37,361 nucleotides of DNA from JAEUMY01 sp031394355 (lineage in GTDB: Bacteria > Pseudomonadota > Gammaproteobacteria > Burkholderiales > Usitatibacteraceae). Positions 1-8,303 of this stretch are shown here, piece after piece (within the stretch, counting starts at the first letter, position 1; each line of letters opens with the position of its first letter). A model generated the notes under the pieces. The model saw nothing but the letters and a program-made list of their open reading frames with translations, had not been told where the DNA came from and searched no databases. The stretch lies in assembly GCA_031394355.1 (NCBI GenBank), contig JANNSU010000084.1:1-37361 (forward strand). The letters run 5' to 3'. Both the position numbers and the translations under genes were made by a program.

Positions 1-20
1 GAGTCCTTCCTCCCCTGCCA
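1..20 (+). tRNA. tRNA-Gln, 3' end only (5' part lies outside the window)
   Basis: The first 20 bases fit the end of a tRNA from T-loop position 57: GA-GT of the T loop, the T-stem 3' strand CCTTC, the acceptor 3' strand CTCCCCT, discriminator G and an encoded CCA. Discriminator G and the CCCC-rich acceptor fit tRNA-Gln, which in Betaproteobacteria commonly sits just before prs. The anticodon is not visible, so the identity rests on the 3' end, synteny and the terminator that follows. Confidence 0.65.
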
Positions 21-43
21 GGTTTGACGGATTACCAGTCCGG

Positions 44-71
44 GCAGCAGGCAGTAGGCAGTAGGCAGCAG
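44..71 (+). repeat. Four tandem 7-bp units GCAGYAG
   Basis: Four consecutive heptamers (GCAGCAG, GCAGTAG, GCAGTAG, GCAGCAG) followed by a partial unit GCA lie between the tRNA 3' end and its terminator. The array is in transcribed but noncoding DNA. Such short tandem units can change copy number by slippage; no regulatory role is evident. Confidence 0.8.
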
Positions 72-77
72 GCACAC

Positions 78-113
78 AAGGCCGCAGTGTCGACAGATCT
101 GCGGCTTTGTTTT
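78..113 (+). terminator. Intrinsic terminator after the tRNA
   Basis: A 10-bp stem with one G-T wobble (78-87 pairs with 99-108, core GCCGCAG/CTGCGGC) encloses an 11-nt loop and runs into a T-rich tail TTTGTTTT. It probably ends the tRNA transcript and separates it from prs. Confidence 0.75.
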
Positions 114-180
114 GAAGTGAACATTATGGCGTCATCGGACAGATTGCTCCGTGGGCCGCCGTCGTTCTGGGGTGACAGGT

Positions 181-1131
181 ATGGCCTTCGATAACTTGAT
201 GGTGTTCGCCGGCACCGCCAACCCGAAGCTTGCCCAGCTGGTGGCCAAGAACCTGAGCACACAGCTGGGTCGTGCCACAGTCTCGAAGTTCAGCGACGGT
301 GAAGTGATGGTGGAGCTGCTGGAGAACGTGCGGGGCAAGGATTGCTATGTCGTGCAATCCACCTGCGCGCCGACCAACGATCACCTTATGGAATTGATGA
401 TCATGGTCGATGCGCTGAAACGGTCTTCCGCCGCCCGCATCACGGCTGTGATTCCCTATTTCGGGTATGCGCGCCAGGACCGGCGCCCGCGCAGTGCGCG
501 GGTCGCGATCTCGGCCAAGGTTGCGGCCAACATGCTGCAGGTGGCCGGGGTCGACCGGGTCCTGACCATGGATTTGCATGCCGACCAGATTCAGGGATTC
601 TTTGACATCCCGGTCGACAATATTTATGCGGCGCCGATTTTGTTGGCCGACGTGTGGAAATACAACTACGACAATCTGATTGTCGTGTCGCCGGATGTGG
701 GCGGTGTGGTGCGGGCGAGGGCGCTGGCGAAGCGGTTGGATGCGGATCTGGCCATCATCGACAAGCGCCGTCCGCGTGCGAATGTGTCAACGGTGATGAA
801 TATCATCGGTGAAGTGGATGGCAGGACTTGCGTGATCATGGATGACATGGTCGATACTGCTGGCACGCTGTGCGAGGCGGCCAAGGCTTTGAAGGAGCAC
901 GGTGCGCTCAAGGTCATCGCCTATTGCACGCACCCGGTGTTGTCGGGGCCGGCGGTGGAGCGGATCACCGTGTCGGCGCTGGATGAGCTGGTCGTGACGG
1001 ACACGATCCCGCTGCGTCCCGACGCCAAGGAATGCAAGAAAATCAGGCAGATCGGCATCGCCGAACTGCTGGGGGAAACGATAAGAAGGATCAGTGAAGG
1101 CGGGTCAGTCAGCTCGCTCTTCACGGAGTAG
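181..1131 (+). CDS. prs: Ribose-phosphate pyrophosphokinase (PRPP synthetase)
   Basis: Makes 5-phosphoribosyl 1-pyrophosphate from ribose 5-phosphate and ATP, the precursor for purines, pyrimidines, histidine, tryptophan and NAD; cytosolic. The 316-residue length is typical of class I bacterial enzymes. Visible motifs are RQDRR near residue 98, the metal/ATP site DLHADQIQGFF around H133, KRRPR near 195, and the PRPP-binding loop DDMVDTAGT at 221-229. An in-frame GTG at 151 would give ten more residues, but ATG at 181 opens with MAFDNLMVF, the usual family N terminus, and lies after the purine-rich GGGGTGACAGGT. The gene follows a tRNA terminator and precedes rplY, the usual betaproteobacterial order. 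Confidence 0.97.
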   Translation: MAFDNLMVFAGTANPKLAQLVAKNLSTQLGRATVSKFSDGEVMVELLENVRGKDCYVVQSTCAPTNDHLMELMIMVDALKRSSAARITAVIPYFGYARQDRRPRSARVAISAKVAANMLQVAGVDRVLTMDLHADQIQGFFDIPVDNIYAAPILLADVWKYNYDNLIVVSPDVGGVVRARALAKRLDADLAIIDKRRPRANVSTVMNIIGEVDGRTCVIMDDMVDTAGTLCEAAKALKEHGALKVIAYCTHPVLSGPAVERITVSALDELVVTDTIPLRPDAKECKKIRQIGIAELLGETIRRISEGGSVSSLFTE

Positions 1132-1203
1132 CACGCGGCAGCGTTGTTGCCGTGTTTTCAACCGGACAGCTTGGTCGCGAACTGTCCCTAATCGGAGTCC
1201 ATC

Positions 1204-1890
1204 ATGAAAATTGCAATCAAAGCCGAAGTGCGCGGCGTGCAGGGAACGGGTGCGAGCCGCCGCCTGCGTCGTGCCAACAAGGTGCCCGGCATCGTTTATG
1301 GCGGTGGTGTGGATGCCACCAACATCGAGCTGGATCACAACGACCTCTATCACAAGCTCCGTCAGGAGGCCTTCCACGCCTCGATCCTGGACATGGACAT
1401 CAATGGTACGGCCCAGCAGGTTCTGCTGCGCGACTTCCAGATGCACCCGTTCAAGGCGACGGTGCTGCACGTCGACTTCCAGCGCGTCGCTGCGGACAAG
1501 AAGATCCACATGAAGGTGCCTTTGCACTTCATCAATGCCGACATTGCACCTGGCGTGAAGACGTCCGGTGGACTGGTATCGCACGTGATCAATGAACTCG
1601 AGATCAGCTGCCTGCCGAAGGATCTGCCCGAGTTTGTGGAAGTGGACCTGAAGGATCTCGCATCGGGCCATTCGATCCACGTCTCAGACCTGAAGCTGCC
1701 GGCAGGTGTCAGTGCCGTGACTCACCGCAGTGAAGATCCGACAGTTGCCACGATCGTGATTCCGCGTGCCGTTGCGGCGGAAGAGGATGCCAAGCCGGCT
1801 GTGTCTGCAGCCGATGTGCCGGCCGCGAACCAGAAGGTCAAGGACGAAGAAGCCAAGAAGGACGACAAGGCCGGCAAGGACAAGAAGTAA
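1204..1890 (+). CDS. rplY: 50S ribosomal protein L25, long CTC-type form
   Basis: Binds 5S rRNA in the large ribosomal subunit. The 228-residue product is the long general-stress (CTC/TL5) form rather than the roughly 95-residue E. coli form. It has an N-terminal L25 5S-binding domain (about 1-95, with GASRRLRRANKVPGIVYGG), a beta-rich TL5 C-terminal domain (about 100-185) and a charged Lys/Asp/Glu tail from about 205. A GGAG just upstream supports ATG 1204. The gene lies 72 bp after prs and is closed by a strong terminator at 1909-1942, so prs-rplY probably form one unit. Confidence 0.95.
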   Translation: MKIAIKAEVRGVQGTGASRRLRRANKVPGIVYGGGVDATNIELDHNDLYHKLRQEAFHASILDMDINGTAQQVLLRDFQMHPFKATVLHVDFQRVAADKKIHMKVPLHFINADIAPGVKTSGGLVSHVINELEISCLPKDLPEFVEVDLKDLASGHSIHVSDLKLPAGVSAVTHRSEDPTVATIVIPRAVAAEEDAKPAVSAADVPAANQKVKDEEAKKDDKAGKDKK

Positions 1891-1908
1891 TCCGTTCGCC
1901 GACCTGCG

Positions 1909-1942
1909 AAAATGCCCGTCTTTGCGACGGGCATTTTTGTTT
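1909..1942 (+). terminator. Strong intrinsic terminator after rplY
   Basis: A perfect 12-bp inverted repeat (AAAATGCCCGTC at 1909-1920, GACGGGCATTTT at 1926-1937) with a 5-nt loop TTTGC is followed by TGTTTT. It separates rplY from pth. The possible upstream pth start at 1912 lies inside this hairpin, which argues for the later start at 1975. Confidence 0.93.
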
Positions 1943-1974
1943 TCACGGCACTCATCCCACCACACGACAAATCC

Positions 1975-2631
1975 ATGGGCGGCATCAGACTCATCGTCGG
2001 GCTCGGCAATCCCGGGCGCGAATATTCGCAGACGCGGCACAACGCCGGCTTTCGCTGGGTGGAGGCGCTCGCCGATTCGCTCGGTGCAGGCTGGGCGAAG
2101 GAGTCCAAGTTCTCCGGCCACGTTGCGCGCGCGAGACCGCCGGGTGGCGACGTGTTCCTGCTGAAGGCAGACACGTTCTACAACCTGACTGGCAAGGCCG
2201 TGCAGGGCCTGGCCCAGTTCTATCGCATTGATGTGGATGCCATTCTCGTGGTGCATGATGAACTCGATCTGCCACCTGGCGGCATCAAGCTGAAGCAGGG
2301 TGGCGGCACAGCGGGAAACAACGGGCTGAAGAGCATCCAGTCGCAACTGTCCGATGCCAATTTCTGGCGGTTGCGAATCGGTATCGGCCATCCGAGAGAG
2401 TTCGCGGCCAAGTTTGGCGCGGATGCACCCGAAGTGGTCGACTACGTGTTGCGTCCGCCCGCGAAAGATGAGGATTTTCTCATCGACGAGGTATTCAAGC
2501 GCAGCATCGATGTGGTGCCTCATCTCGTGGTGGGTGACATGGAGCGCGCCATGATGCAATTGCACAGCAAGCAGCCCAAGCAGGCGGGCGGCGATGACAA
2601 GAAAGTAAAGACAGTGAAGGATTCAAAATGA
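1975..2631 (+). CDS. pth: Peptidyl-tRNA hydrolase
   Basis: Releases peptides from peptidyl-tRNAs that drop off ribosomes; cytosolic and normally essential. The product has 218 residues. It shows GLGNPG near the N terminus, catalytic His in TRHNAG (H22), TFYN (equivalent to the E. coli N68 motif), VHDELDLPPG with D95, and RIGIGHP. The usual HGGHNG motif reads TAGNNG: Asn115 replaces the position of E. coli His113, while the following Asn is kept. ATG 1975 is preferred over in-frame 1912, which is buried in the rplY terminator. Stop and ychF start overlap as ATGA. An exact GCGAATATTCGC at 2018-2029 encodes part of NPGREYSQ. Confidence 0.95.
   Translation: MGGIRLIVGLGNPGREYSQTRHNAGFRWVEALADSLGAGWAKESKFSGHVARARPPGGDVFLLKADTFYNLTGKAVQGLAQFYRIDVDAILVVHDELDLPPGGIKLKQGGGTAGNNGLKSIQSQLSDANFWRLRIGIGHPREFAAKFGADAPEVVDYVLRPPAKDEDFLIDEVFKRSIDVVPHLVVGDMERAMMQLHSKQPKQAGGDDKKVKTVKDSK
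2018..2029. repeat. Palindrome GCGAATATTCGC, copy 1
   Basis: Exact 12-bp palindrome in pth, starting at codon position 2 and read as part of REYS. Flanks are C and A. Confidence 0.95.
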
Positions 2632-3713
2632 AATGCGGCATCGTCGGATTACCCAACGTCGGCAAGTCCACTCTGTTCAACGCCCTGACCAAGGCGGGCA
2701 TCGCAGCAGAGAATTATCCGTTCTGCACCATTGAGCCCAACATCGGCGTGGTGGAGGTTCCCGACCCCCGGCTTGATGCCCTGGCAGGCATCGCCAAACC
2801 ACTGAAGGTGCTCCCTGCCATTGTCGAATTCGTCGACATCGCCGGACTCGTCGCGGGGGCGTCGAAAGGCGAAGGGCTCGGCAACCAGTTCCTTGCGAAT
2901 ATTCGCGAGACGGATGCCATCACCCACGTCGTCCGCTGCTTCGATGATCCCAATGTCATTCATGTGGCCGGGAAGGTGGATCCGCTGTCGGACATCGCCG
3001 TCATCGATACCGAGCTTGCCTTGGCCGACATGGCGTCTGCAGAGAAGGCCCTGCATCGCTACAACAAGGTTGCCCGCGCCGGTGACAAGGAGGCGATCAA
3101 GCTGGTTGCAATCCTCGAACCACTGCTGAATCACCTGAACGAAGGCAATCCCGTTCGCAGCATGGGTCTCGATGCCGACCAGCTCGCGCTGATCAAGCCG
3201 CTCTGTTTCATCACCGCCAAGCCGATTCTCTATGTCGCCAATGTGATCGAGGGTGGCTTCGAGAACAATCCGCTGCTGGACAAGGTTCGTGCCCATGCGG
3301 CCGGAGAGCAAGCGCCGGTGGTCGCGATCTGCGCCAAGATCGAGGCCGAGATAGCGGAGCTGGACGGCGAAGACAAGCTCGCGTTTCTGCAGGATCTGGG
3401 TCTGGACGAGCCGGGATTGGATCGCCTCATTCGTGCAGCCTACACATTGCTCGGACTTGAAACGTACTTCACGGCAGGCGAGAAGGAAGTGCGGGCGTGG
3501 ACCATCCATAAGGGCTCGACCGCGCCGCAAGCGGCAGGCGTGATTCACACGGATTTTGAAAAGGGATTCATCCGCGCCGAGACCATCGCCTATGCGGACT
3601 ATATCGCCTTGAAGGGGGAGCAGGGGGCAAAGGAGGCCGGCAAAATGCGGCTCGAAGGCAAGGAGTACATCGTCAAGGATGGTGATGTGATGCACTTCCG
3701 CTTCAACGTCTGA
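2628..3713 (+). CDS. ychF: Redox-regulated ATPase/GTPase of the Obg family
   Basis: A universally conserved P-loop NTPase of the YchF/OLA1 group, ribosome-associated and preferring ATP in characterised members. The 361-residue length is normal. G1 is GLPNVGKST (residues 6-14), G3 is DIAGLV followed by the GASKGEGLGNQFL segment, and a C-terminal TGS domain occupies about 278-361 (KGSTAPQAAGVIHTDFEKGF). The ANIRE segment is naturally conserved in this family and is here written with the exact palindrome at 2895-2906. The start overlaps the pth stop by 4 bp, so the two are translationally coupled. Confidence 0.97.
   Translation: MKCGIVGLPNVGKSTLFNALTKAGIAAENYPFCTIEPNIGVVEVPDPRLDALAGIAKPLKVLPAIVEFVDIAGLVAGASKGEGLGNQFLANIRETDAITHVVRCFDDPNVIHVAGKVDPLSDIAVIDTELALADMASAEKALHRYNKVARAGDKEAIKLVAILEPLLNHLNEGNPVRSMGLDADQLALIKPLCFITAKPILYVANVIEGGFENNPLLDKVRAHAAGEQAPVVAICAKIEAEIAELDGEDKLAFLQDLGLDEPGLDRLIRAAYTLLGLETYFTAGEKEVRAWTIHKGSTAPQAAGVIHTDFEKGFIRAETIAYADYIALKGEQGAKEAGKMRLEGKEYIVKDGDVMHFRFNV
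2895..2906. repeat. Palindrome GCGAATATTCGC, copy 2
   Basis: Exact copy in ychF, read as ANIR (codon position 1). Flanks T and G. Confidence 0.95.
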
Positions 3714-3715
3714 TC

Positions 3716-6154
3716 ATGCGCCGCTGGGCACGCCGCTTCGCCTGGTCCGTCGCCGTGCTGCTGGCGGTGCTCGTGGTCGTCGCTATCGCAGCATATGCGT
3801 ATCTGCAACAGTCGCTGCCCGCCCATTCAGGCGAGATCAAGCTTGCCGGCATGGCGGCTCCCGTGGATGTCGTGCGCGATGCCCATGCCATCCCGCACCT
3901 CTACGCCAAGTCCTGGGACGATGCCTGGTTCGCACTCGGCTTCGTGCATGCGCAAGATCGGCTGTGGCAGATGGAAATGAACCGTCGCATCGCCGCAGGA
4001 CGGTTGGCGGAGGTGGTGGGAGAGCGTGGGCTGGAAGTGGACAAGTTCATGCGGACCCTCGGCATGCGCAAGGTAGCGGAGCGCAATGCAGCCTCTCTGG
4101 ATGTCGCCACGCGCCGCGTATTTGAGCGCCGCGTATTTGAGCGCTATGCCGCTGGCGTGAATGCGTTTCTCCAGCAACGAAGCGCGCCGTTGCCGCCAGA
4201 GTTTGTGCTGCTTGGCGTTGAGCCTGAACCCTGGACCGTCGTCGATTCCGTCTCATGGGGCAAGATGATGCAGTGGGATCTGTCCGGCAACTGGCGCAGC
4301 GAGCTATATCGTCTGCGTCTGGCGGAGCGGCTCAAGCCGCACCAGATAGCGGAGCTGCTTGCGCCGTATCCCGGTGACGGCTACCAGGTCCTTCCTGAAC
4401 TCGGCAAGTTGTATGCGGAGCTTTCACCGGTTGCAGAGAAGCTGGCGAACGTGCTTCCGCCGCAGCCTGATCACGCCGTAGGCTCCAACAACTGGGTCGT
4501 CGCTGGTGCACGCACGACCACGGGAAAGCCGTTGCTGGCCAATGATCCGCATCTGGGCCTGTCCGCACCGGCCATCTGGTACTTTGCCCACCTTTCGGTC
4601 GAGGGTGAGAACATCATCGGCGCGACTTTTCCCGGCGTGCCGGCCGTTGCCCTGGGGCGCAACGACCGCATCGCCTGGGGCGTCACGAATACCGGCCCCG
4701 ATGTGCAGGATCTGTTCATCGAGCGAATCGATCCATCCGACCCGGCGCGGTATCAAACGCCGACAGGCATGCAGCCCTTTGTGCTGCGCGAAGAAGTGAT
4801 CAAGGTGAAGGATGCTGCGCCAGTCACGCTCAAGGTTCGCGAGACCCGGCACGGCCCCGTGATCAGCGACGTGGTCGCAAAGCCCGGAACCGCCATGCCC
4901 GCCGGACATGTCCTCAGTTTTCAGTGGACGGCGTTCAGGTCGGAGGACCGCCTGGCGACTGCAGTCAACCGCATGCAGCACGCAACCAGCTGGACGACTT
5001 TCCACGCTGCGGCGCGAGACTTCGGCTCGCCGCAGCAGAATTTTGTCTACGCGGATGTCGACGGTAATATCGGATTCATTGCGCCCGGCGAAGTGCCGGT
5101 GCGCCATCGGGACAATGCGTTGCAGGGGCTGGCCCCCGCGCCGGGCTGGGATGCGCGCTATGACTGGCAGGGCGTGATCCCGTTTGAGGCGCTGCCGCAG
5201 TCTTTCAATCCTCAAAGGGGCTTGGTGGTGACGGCGAATCACAAGATCACGCCACGCGAATATTCGCATCACCTTACGCATGAGTGGGCCACGCCACATC
5301 GCGCAGATCGCATCGAGAGTCTGCTCGCCCGGACGCCTCAACACACGGTGGCGAGCTTCGCCGCTGCACAAGGCGACGTAACGTCTTTGGCTACGACGCA
5401 ACTCCTCCCGCTGCTGCTGAAACCTGCTGCCGCCTCTGAACGTGCGCAAGCCTGGCATGCCCGGTTGGCGCGCTGGCCAGCGACGATGACCGCCGATGCC
5501 GCAGAGCCTCTGGTGTACTGGGCCTGGATGCGTGAGCTGACGCGACTTACCTATGCCGATGAGCTCGGCCCGGTGTTGTTCCGCGATGGCTGGGAGTCGC
5601 GGGTGACCTTCATGACGGGTGTGCTCACAGCAGCCACAGGAGCCGATGGAACGTCGCTGTCTCGTTGGTGCGATGACGTCACGACAGCCCTGGCCGAGAC
5701 TTGTGACGCGAACATTGCAAAGGCGCTGGAGCTGGGTCTGGCGGATCTGGACAAGCGTTTCGGCAAGGATGAGTCCCGCTGGCGATGGGGCGCCGCCCAT
5801 CCGTCCTGGTCCGAACACCGGCCGCTAGGCGGCGTGCCATGGCTGGGCGACATTGCGAATATTCGCGTACCGACACCGGGAGATGGATTCACTGTGAATG
5901 CCGCAGCCATACGTCTCGGCAATGCTGCGCAGCCGTTTGCCAATCGCCACGCGGCGAGCCTCCGGGCCATCTACGACCTCTCGGATCCGGAACGCTCGGT
6001 CTTCATTCACTCCACAGGGCAGTCCGGCAATTTTCTGTCGCCCTGGTATCGCCATTTCGCGGAACCCTGGGCACGCAATGAAAGCGTGCCGATGATCACG
6101 CGTCGTGCGGAGGTAGAAAAGACTGCGATCGGAACGCTGAAGCTCGTGCCCTAG
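3716..6154 (+). CDS. Penicillin acylase family N-terminal nucleophile hydrolase
   Basis: An 812-residue amidohydrolase of the penicillin/acyl-homoserine-lactone/cephalosporin acylase family (Ntn superfamily). Such proteins mature in the periplasm by self-cleavage into alpha and beta chains. A signal or anchor segment lies at about 9-30 (WSVAVLLAVLVVVAIAAYAYL). The predicted cleavage site is Gly256|Ser257 in VGSNNW, with Ser257 as the nucleophile. Further family motifs are VHAQDRLWQME near 80, NDPHLGL, and GVTNTGPDVQDLF. The substrate cannot be told from sequence; quorum-signal or other N-acyl amides are possible. It starts 2 bp after ychF. It carries two palindromes (5256, 5855) and an exact 15-bp tandem duplication at 4111-4140. 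Confidence 0.9.
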   Translation: MRRWARRFAWSVAVLLAVLVVVAIAAYAYLQQSLPAHSGEIKLAGMAAPVDVVRDAHAIPHLYAKSWDDAWFALGFVHAQDRLWQMEMNRRIAAGRLAEVVGERGLEVDKFMRTLGMRKVAERNAASLDVATRRVFERRVFERYAAGVNAFLQQRSAPLPPEFVLLGVEPEPWTVVDSVSWGKMMQWDLSGNWRSELYRLRLAERLKPHQIAELLAPYPGDGYQVLPELGKLYAELSPVAEKLANVLPPQPDHAVGSNNWVVAGARTTTGKPLLANDPHLGLSAPAIWYFAHLSVEGENIIGATFPGVPAVALGRNDRIAWGVTNTGPDVQDLFIERIDPSDPARYQTPTGMQPFVLREEVIKVKDAAPVTLKVRETRHGPVISDVVAKPGTAMPAGHVLSFQWTAFRSEDRLATAVNRMQHATSWTTFHAAARDFGSPQQNFVYADVDGNIGFIAPGEVPVRHRDNALQGLAPAPGWDARYDWQGVIPFEALPQSFNPQRGLVVTANHKITPREYSHHLTHEWATPHRADRIESLLARTPQHTVASFAAAQGDVTSLATTQLLPLLLKPAAASERAQAWHARLARWPATMTADAAEPLVYWAWMRELTRLTYADELGPVLFRDGWESRVTFMTGVLTAATGADGTSLSRWCDDVTTALAETCDANIAKALELGLADLDKRFGKDESRWRWGAAHPSWSEHRPLGGVPWLGDIANIRVPTPGDGFTVNAAAIRLGNAAQPFANRHAASLRAIYDLSDPERSVFIHSTGQSGNFLSPWYRHFAEPWARNESVPMITRRAEVEKTAIGTLKLVP
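4111..4140 (+). repeat. Perfect 15-bp tandem duplication inside the acylase gene
   Basis: The unit GCGCCGCGTATTTGA occurs at 4111-4125 and again, identical, at 4126-4140. It stays in frame and duplicates five residues, giving RRVFERRVFER in the alpha-chain region. The perfect identity suggests a recent event. Confidence 0.95.
5256..5267. repeat. Palindrome GCGAATATTCGC, copy 3
   Basis: Exact copy in the acylase gene, read within REYS (codon position 2). Flanks C and A. Confidence 0.95.
5855..5866. repeat. Palindrome GCGAATATTCGC, copy 4
   Basis: Exact copy in the acylase gene, read as ANIR. Flanks T and G. Confidence 0.95.
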
Positions 6155-6175
6155 GTGCGCACAGAAATGCGCACC
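6154..6175. terminator. Hairpin between converging genes, possible bidirectional terminator
   Basis: GGTGCGCA (6154-6161) and TGCGCACC (6168-6175) form a perfect 8-bp stem with a 6-nt loop just after the acylase stop. No T-run follows on either side, so if it terminates transcription it is not a classical intrinsic terminator. Confidence 0.45.
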
Positions 6176-6212
6176 GGAATGCACCCCGGAACGCACTCCG
6201 CCTTGCGCCCCG

Positions 6213-8084
6213 TCAGATCTCGACTTGCGTACCCAGCTCCACCACCCGGTTGCTGGGGATCTTGAAATAGTCGGATGCTTTGGCTGCAAGGTGTGACATC
6301 CAGATGAAGATGTGCTCGCGCCATACTGCCATCCCCTCGCCCGGTGTTGAGATGATGGTCTCCCGGTTGACGAAGAAAGAGGTTTCCATCAGATCAAATG
6401 ACAGATGTTGCAAACGGCAGTCGGCGAGCAGCGTCGGAACATTCGGGGTTTCCTTGAATCCGTAGTGCCCGATGATTCGCCAGAAACCCTGGCCCAATTC
6501 CTCGATCCAGATGTAGTCCTCTTTCGGTACGTATGGAATGTCCTCGACCTTCATGGACAGGATGATCACGCGTTCATGCAGGACCTTGTTGTGCTTCAAG
6601 TTGTGCAACAGCGCATTCGGGACGCCATCCGAAGCCACTGTCATGAACACGCCCGTCCCTTCGACGCGCACGGGAGGATCTTCCGCCATGCCCTCTATGA
6701 ACATCGAGAGCGGCATGACACCTTCACTGTTGCGTTTGCGCAGGATCTCCCGTCCACGGCACCAGGTGCTCATCAGCGTGAAGATCAGCACGCCCAAGGC
6801 GAGGGGGAACCAGCCGCCATCGGCGAACTTGAGCAGACATGCGGTGAGGAACATCAGGTCATTGCTGATGATGATTCCGGTCAGGATCAGCGCGAAGGCA
6901 CCATTCCAGCGCCAGATGCGGGTCATCACCACGTAGAGCAGCAAGGTATCGATGAGCATCGTGAAAGTCACCGCGATGCCATAGGCGCCTGCGAGATTGC
7001 TGGATGTCTTGAATCCGAGTACCAGCGCGACAATCACAACCAGCATGAACCAGTTGATGAACGGGACGTATATCTGTCCCATTTCCTTCTCGTTGGTGAA
7101 GCTGATGGCGAACCGTGGCAGGTAGCCCAGCTGGATGGCCTGCTTGGTGAGGCTGAACGCGCCGGTGATGACGGCCTGGGAGGCGATCACCGTTGCTGCC
7201 GACGCCAGTGCAATGAGCGGCAGCAGCGCCCAGGGCGGCGCCATGAGGTAGAACGGATTCTTGACCGTGGAGGGGTCTGCCAGCATCAGCGCACCCTGGC
7301 CAAAGTAATTGAGGAGCAGTGCAGGCCAGACCAGGAAAAACCAGCCCATGCGAATCGGCCGCTTGCCGAAGTGGCCCATGTCCGCGTAGAGCGCCTCGCC
7401 GCCGGTCACACAGAGCACCACCGCACCGAGTGTGACAAACGCCGCGACCTGATGCTCGAACAGAAAGCGGAAGCTGTGCACAGGGTGAATCGCATACAAC
7501 ACTTGCGGATTCTTGAATATCTGTACCAGGCCAAGCAATGCCAGCACGGCAAACCACAGGATCATCGTCGGGCCGAAAAATCGTCCGAGCGCGCCGGTGC
7601 CATGCTTCTGGATTGCGAACAGGCCGATCAGAATGCCGACGGCGATGGGCAATACGAACTTGTCCAGGGCTGCCGTGTAAAGCGAAAGGCCTTCAACCGC
7701 AGACATGACCGACATGGCCGGTGTGATGACAGCGTCCCCGTAAAACATGGCTGCACCGAAAATGCCAAGAACCGTCACCATCCAGCGGCCCCGCGAGCCC
7801 GAGTAATAGCAGCGCTGTGCCAGCGCGGTCAGCGCGAGAATGCCGCCTTCGCCCTTGTTGTCGGCCCGCATCATGAAAATCAGATACTTCATGATCACCA
7901 ACGTCATGAGCGACCAGAACATGAGTGACAAGATGCCAAGCACCGTCACCTCGTTGAGGGGGATGCCATGCGCCGGATTGAAGGATTCCTTCAATGCGTA
8001 CAGCGGGCTCGTACCGATATCGCCGAACACGACACCGATCGCGCCGACCGTGAGTGCGCCGAGCTTTTTGTCAGGCGTGTTCAT
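6213..8084 (-). CDS. kup: KUP-family potassium uptake transporter
   Basis: Proton-coupled low-affinity K+ importer of the inner membrane. The 623-residue length matches E. coli Kup (622). The N terminus carries the family signature GVVFGDIGTSPLYALKE, followed by many hydrophobic spans (about 12) up to roughly residue 450, then a cytosolic C-terminal domain ending in a region with YIWIEELGQGFWRI. ATG at 8084 has GGAG upstream on the minus strand. It converges on the acylase gene and diverges from the tRNA/miaB unit. It contains none of the palindromes. Members of the family differ in K+/Cs+ preference, which cannot be read here. Confidence 0.96.
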   Translation of the reverse strand: MNTPDKKLGALTVGAIGVVFGDIGTSPLYALKESFNPAHGIPLNEVTVLGILSLMFWSLMTLVIMKYLIFMMRADNKGEGGILALTALAQRCYYSGSRGRWMVTVLGIFGAAMFYGDAVITPAMSVMSAVEGLSLYTAALDKFVLPIAVGILIGLFAIQKHGTGALGRFFGPTMILWFAVLALLGLVQIFKNPQVLYAIHPVHSFRFLFEHQVAAFVTLGAVVLCVTGGEALYADMGHFGKRPIRMGWFFLVWPALLLNYFGQGALMLADPSTVKNPFYLMAPPWALLPLIALASAATVIASQAVITGAFSLTKQAIQLGYLPRFAISFTNEKEMGQIYVPFINWFMLVVIVALVLGFKTSSNLAGAYGIAVTFTMLIDTLLLYVVMTRIWRWNGAFALILTGIIISNDLMFLTACLLKFADGGWFPLALGVLIFTLMSTWCRGREILRKRNSEGVMPLSMFIEGMAEDPPVRVEGTGVFMTVASDGVPNALLHNLKHNKVLHERVIILSMKVEDIPYVPKEDYIWIEELGQGFWRIIGHYGFKETPNVPTLLADCRLQHLSFDLMETSFFVNRETIISTPGEGMAVWREHIFIWMSHLAAKASDYFKIPSNRVVELGTQVEI

Positions 8085-8245
8085 GTGGGCTCCACGGCGG
8101 GTTGCTGGTGCATGCCATGGGCGCTCGGGGCTTCAGGAGACGAATGGGTTGCCAAGTTGACGGGTAGACATTTGCAGAGGCGCAAAGGATAAGTCTTTTG
8201 CACTGCACAATCAAACGGCGCATGCATCAGGCTTGGCCTAAGCCC

Positions 8246-8275
8246 TTGACGCAAAAAGCCAGCTTCCCGCATAAT
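8246..8275 (+). promoter_or_regulatory. Sigma70-type promoter of the CAT tRNA
   Basis: TTGACG (8246-8251), an 18-bp spacer and CATAAT (8270-8275) lie about 28 bp before the mature tRNA 5' end. This is a near-consensus arrangement, and the GC-rich CGCGGCTC after the -10 could act as a stringent discriminator. Confidence 0.75.
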
Positions 8276-8303
8276 GCGCGGCTCTGCAGAACGCAGCACC
8301 CGT

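Noticed and set aside
151..180. GTG 151 as prs start
   Set aside because: Adds ten residues not typical of the family; ATG 181 gives the conserved N terminus.
4424..5818. 464-codon open frame on the minus strand within the acylase gene
   Set aside because: Antisense shadow produced by high GC; the acylase motifs are all on the plus strand.
6405..7928. 507-codon open frame on the plus strand opposite kup
   Set aside because: Antisense shadow of a well-supported transporter; low-complexity His/Arg/Gln-rich translation with no recognisable domain.
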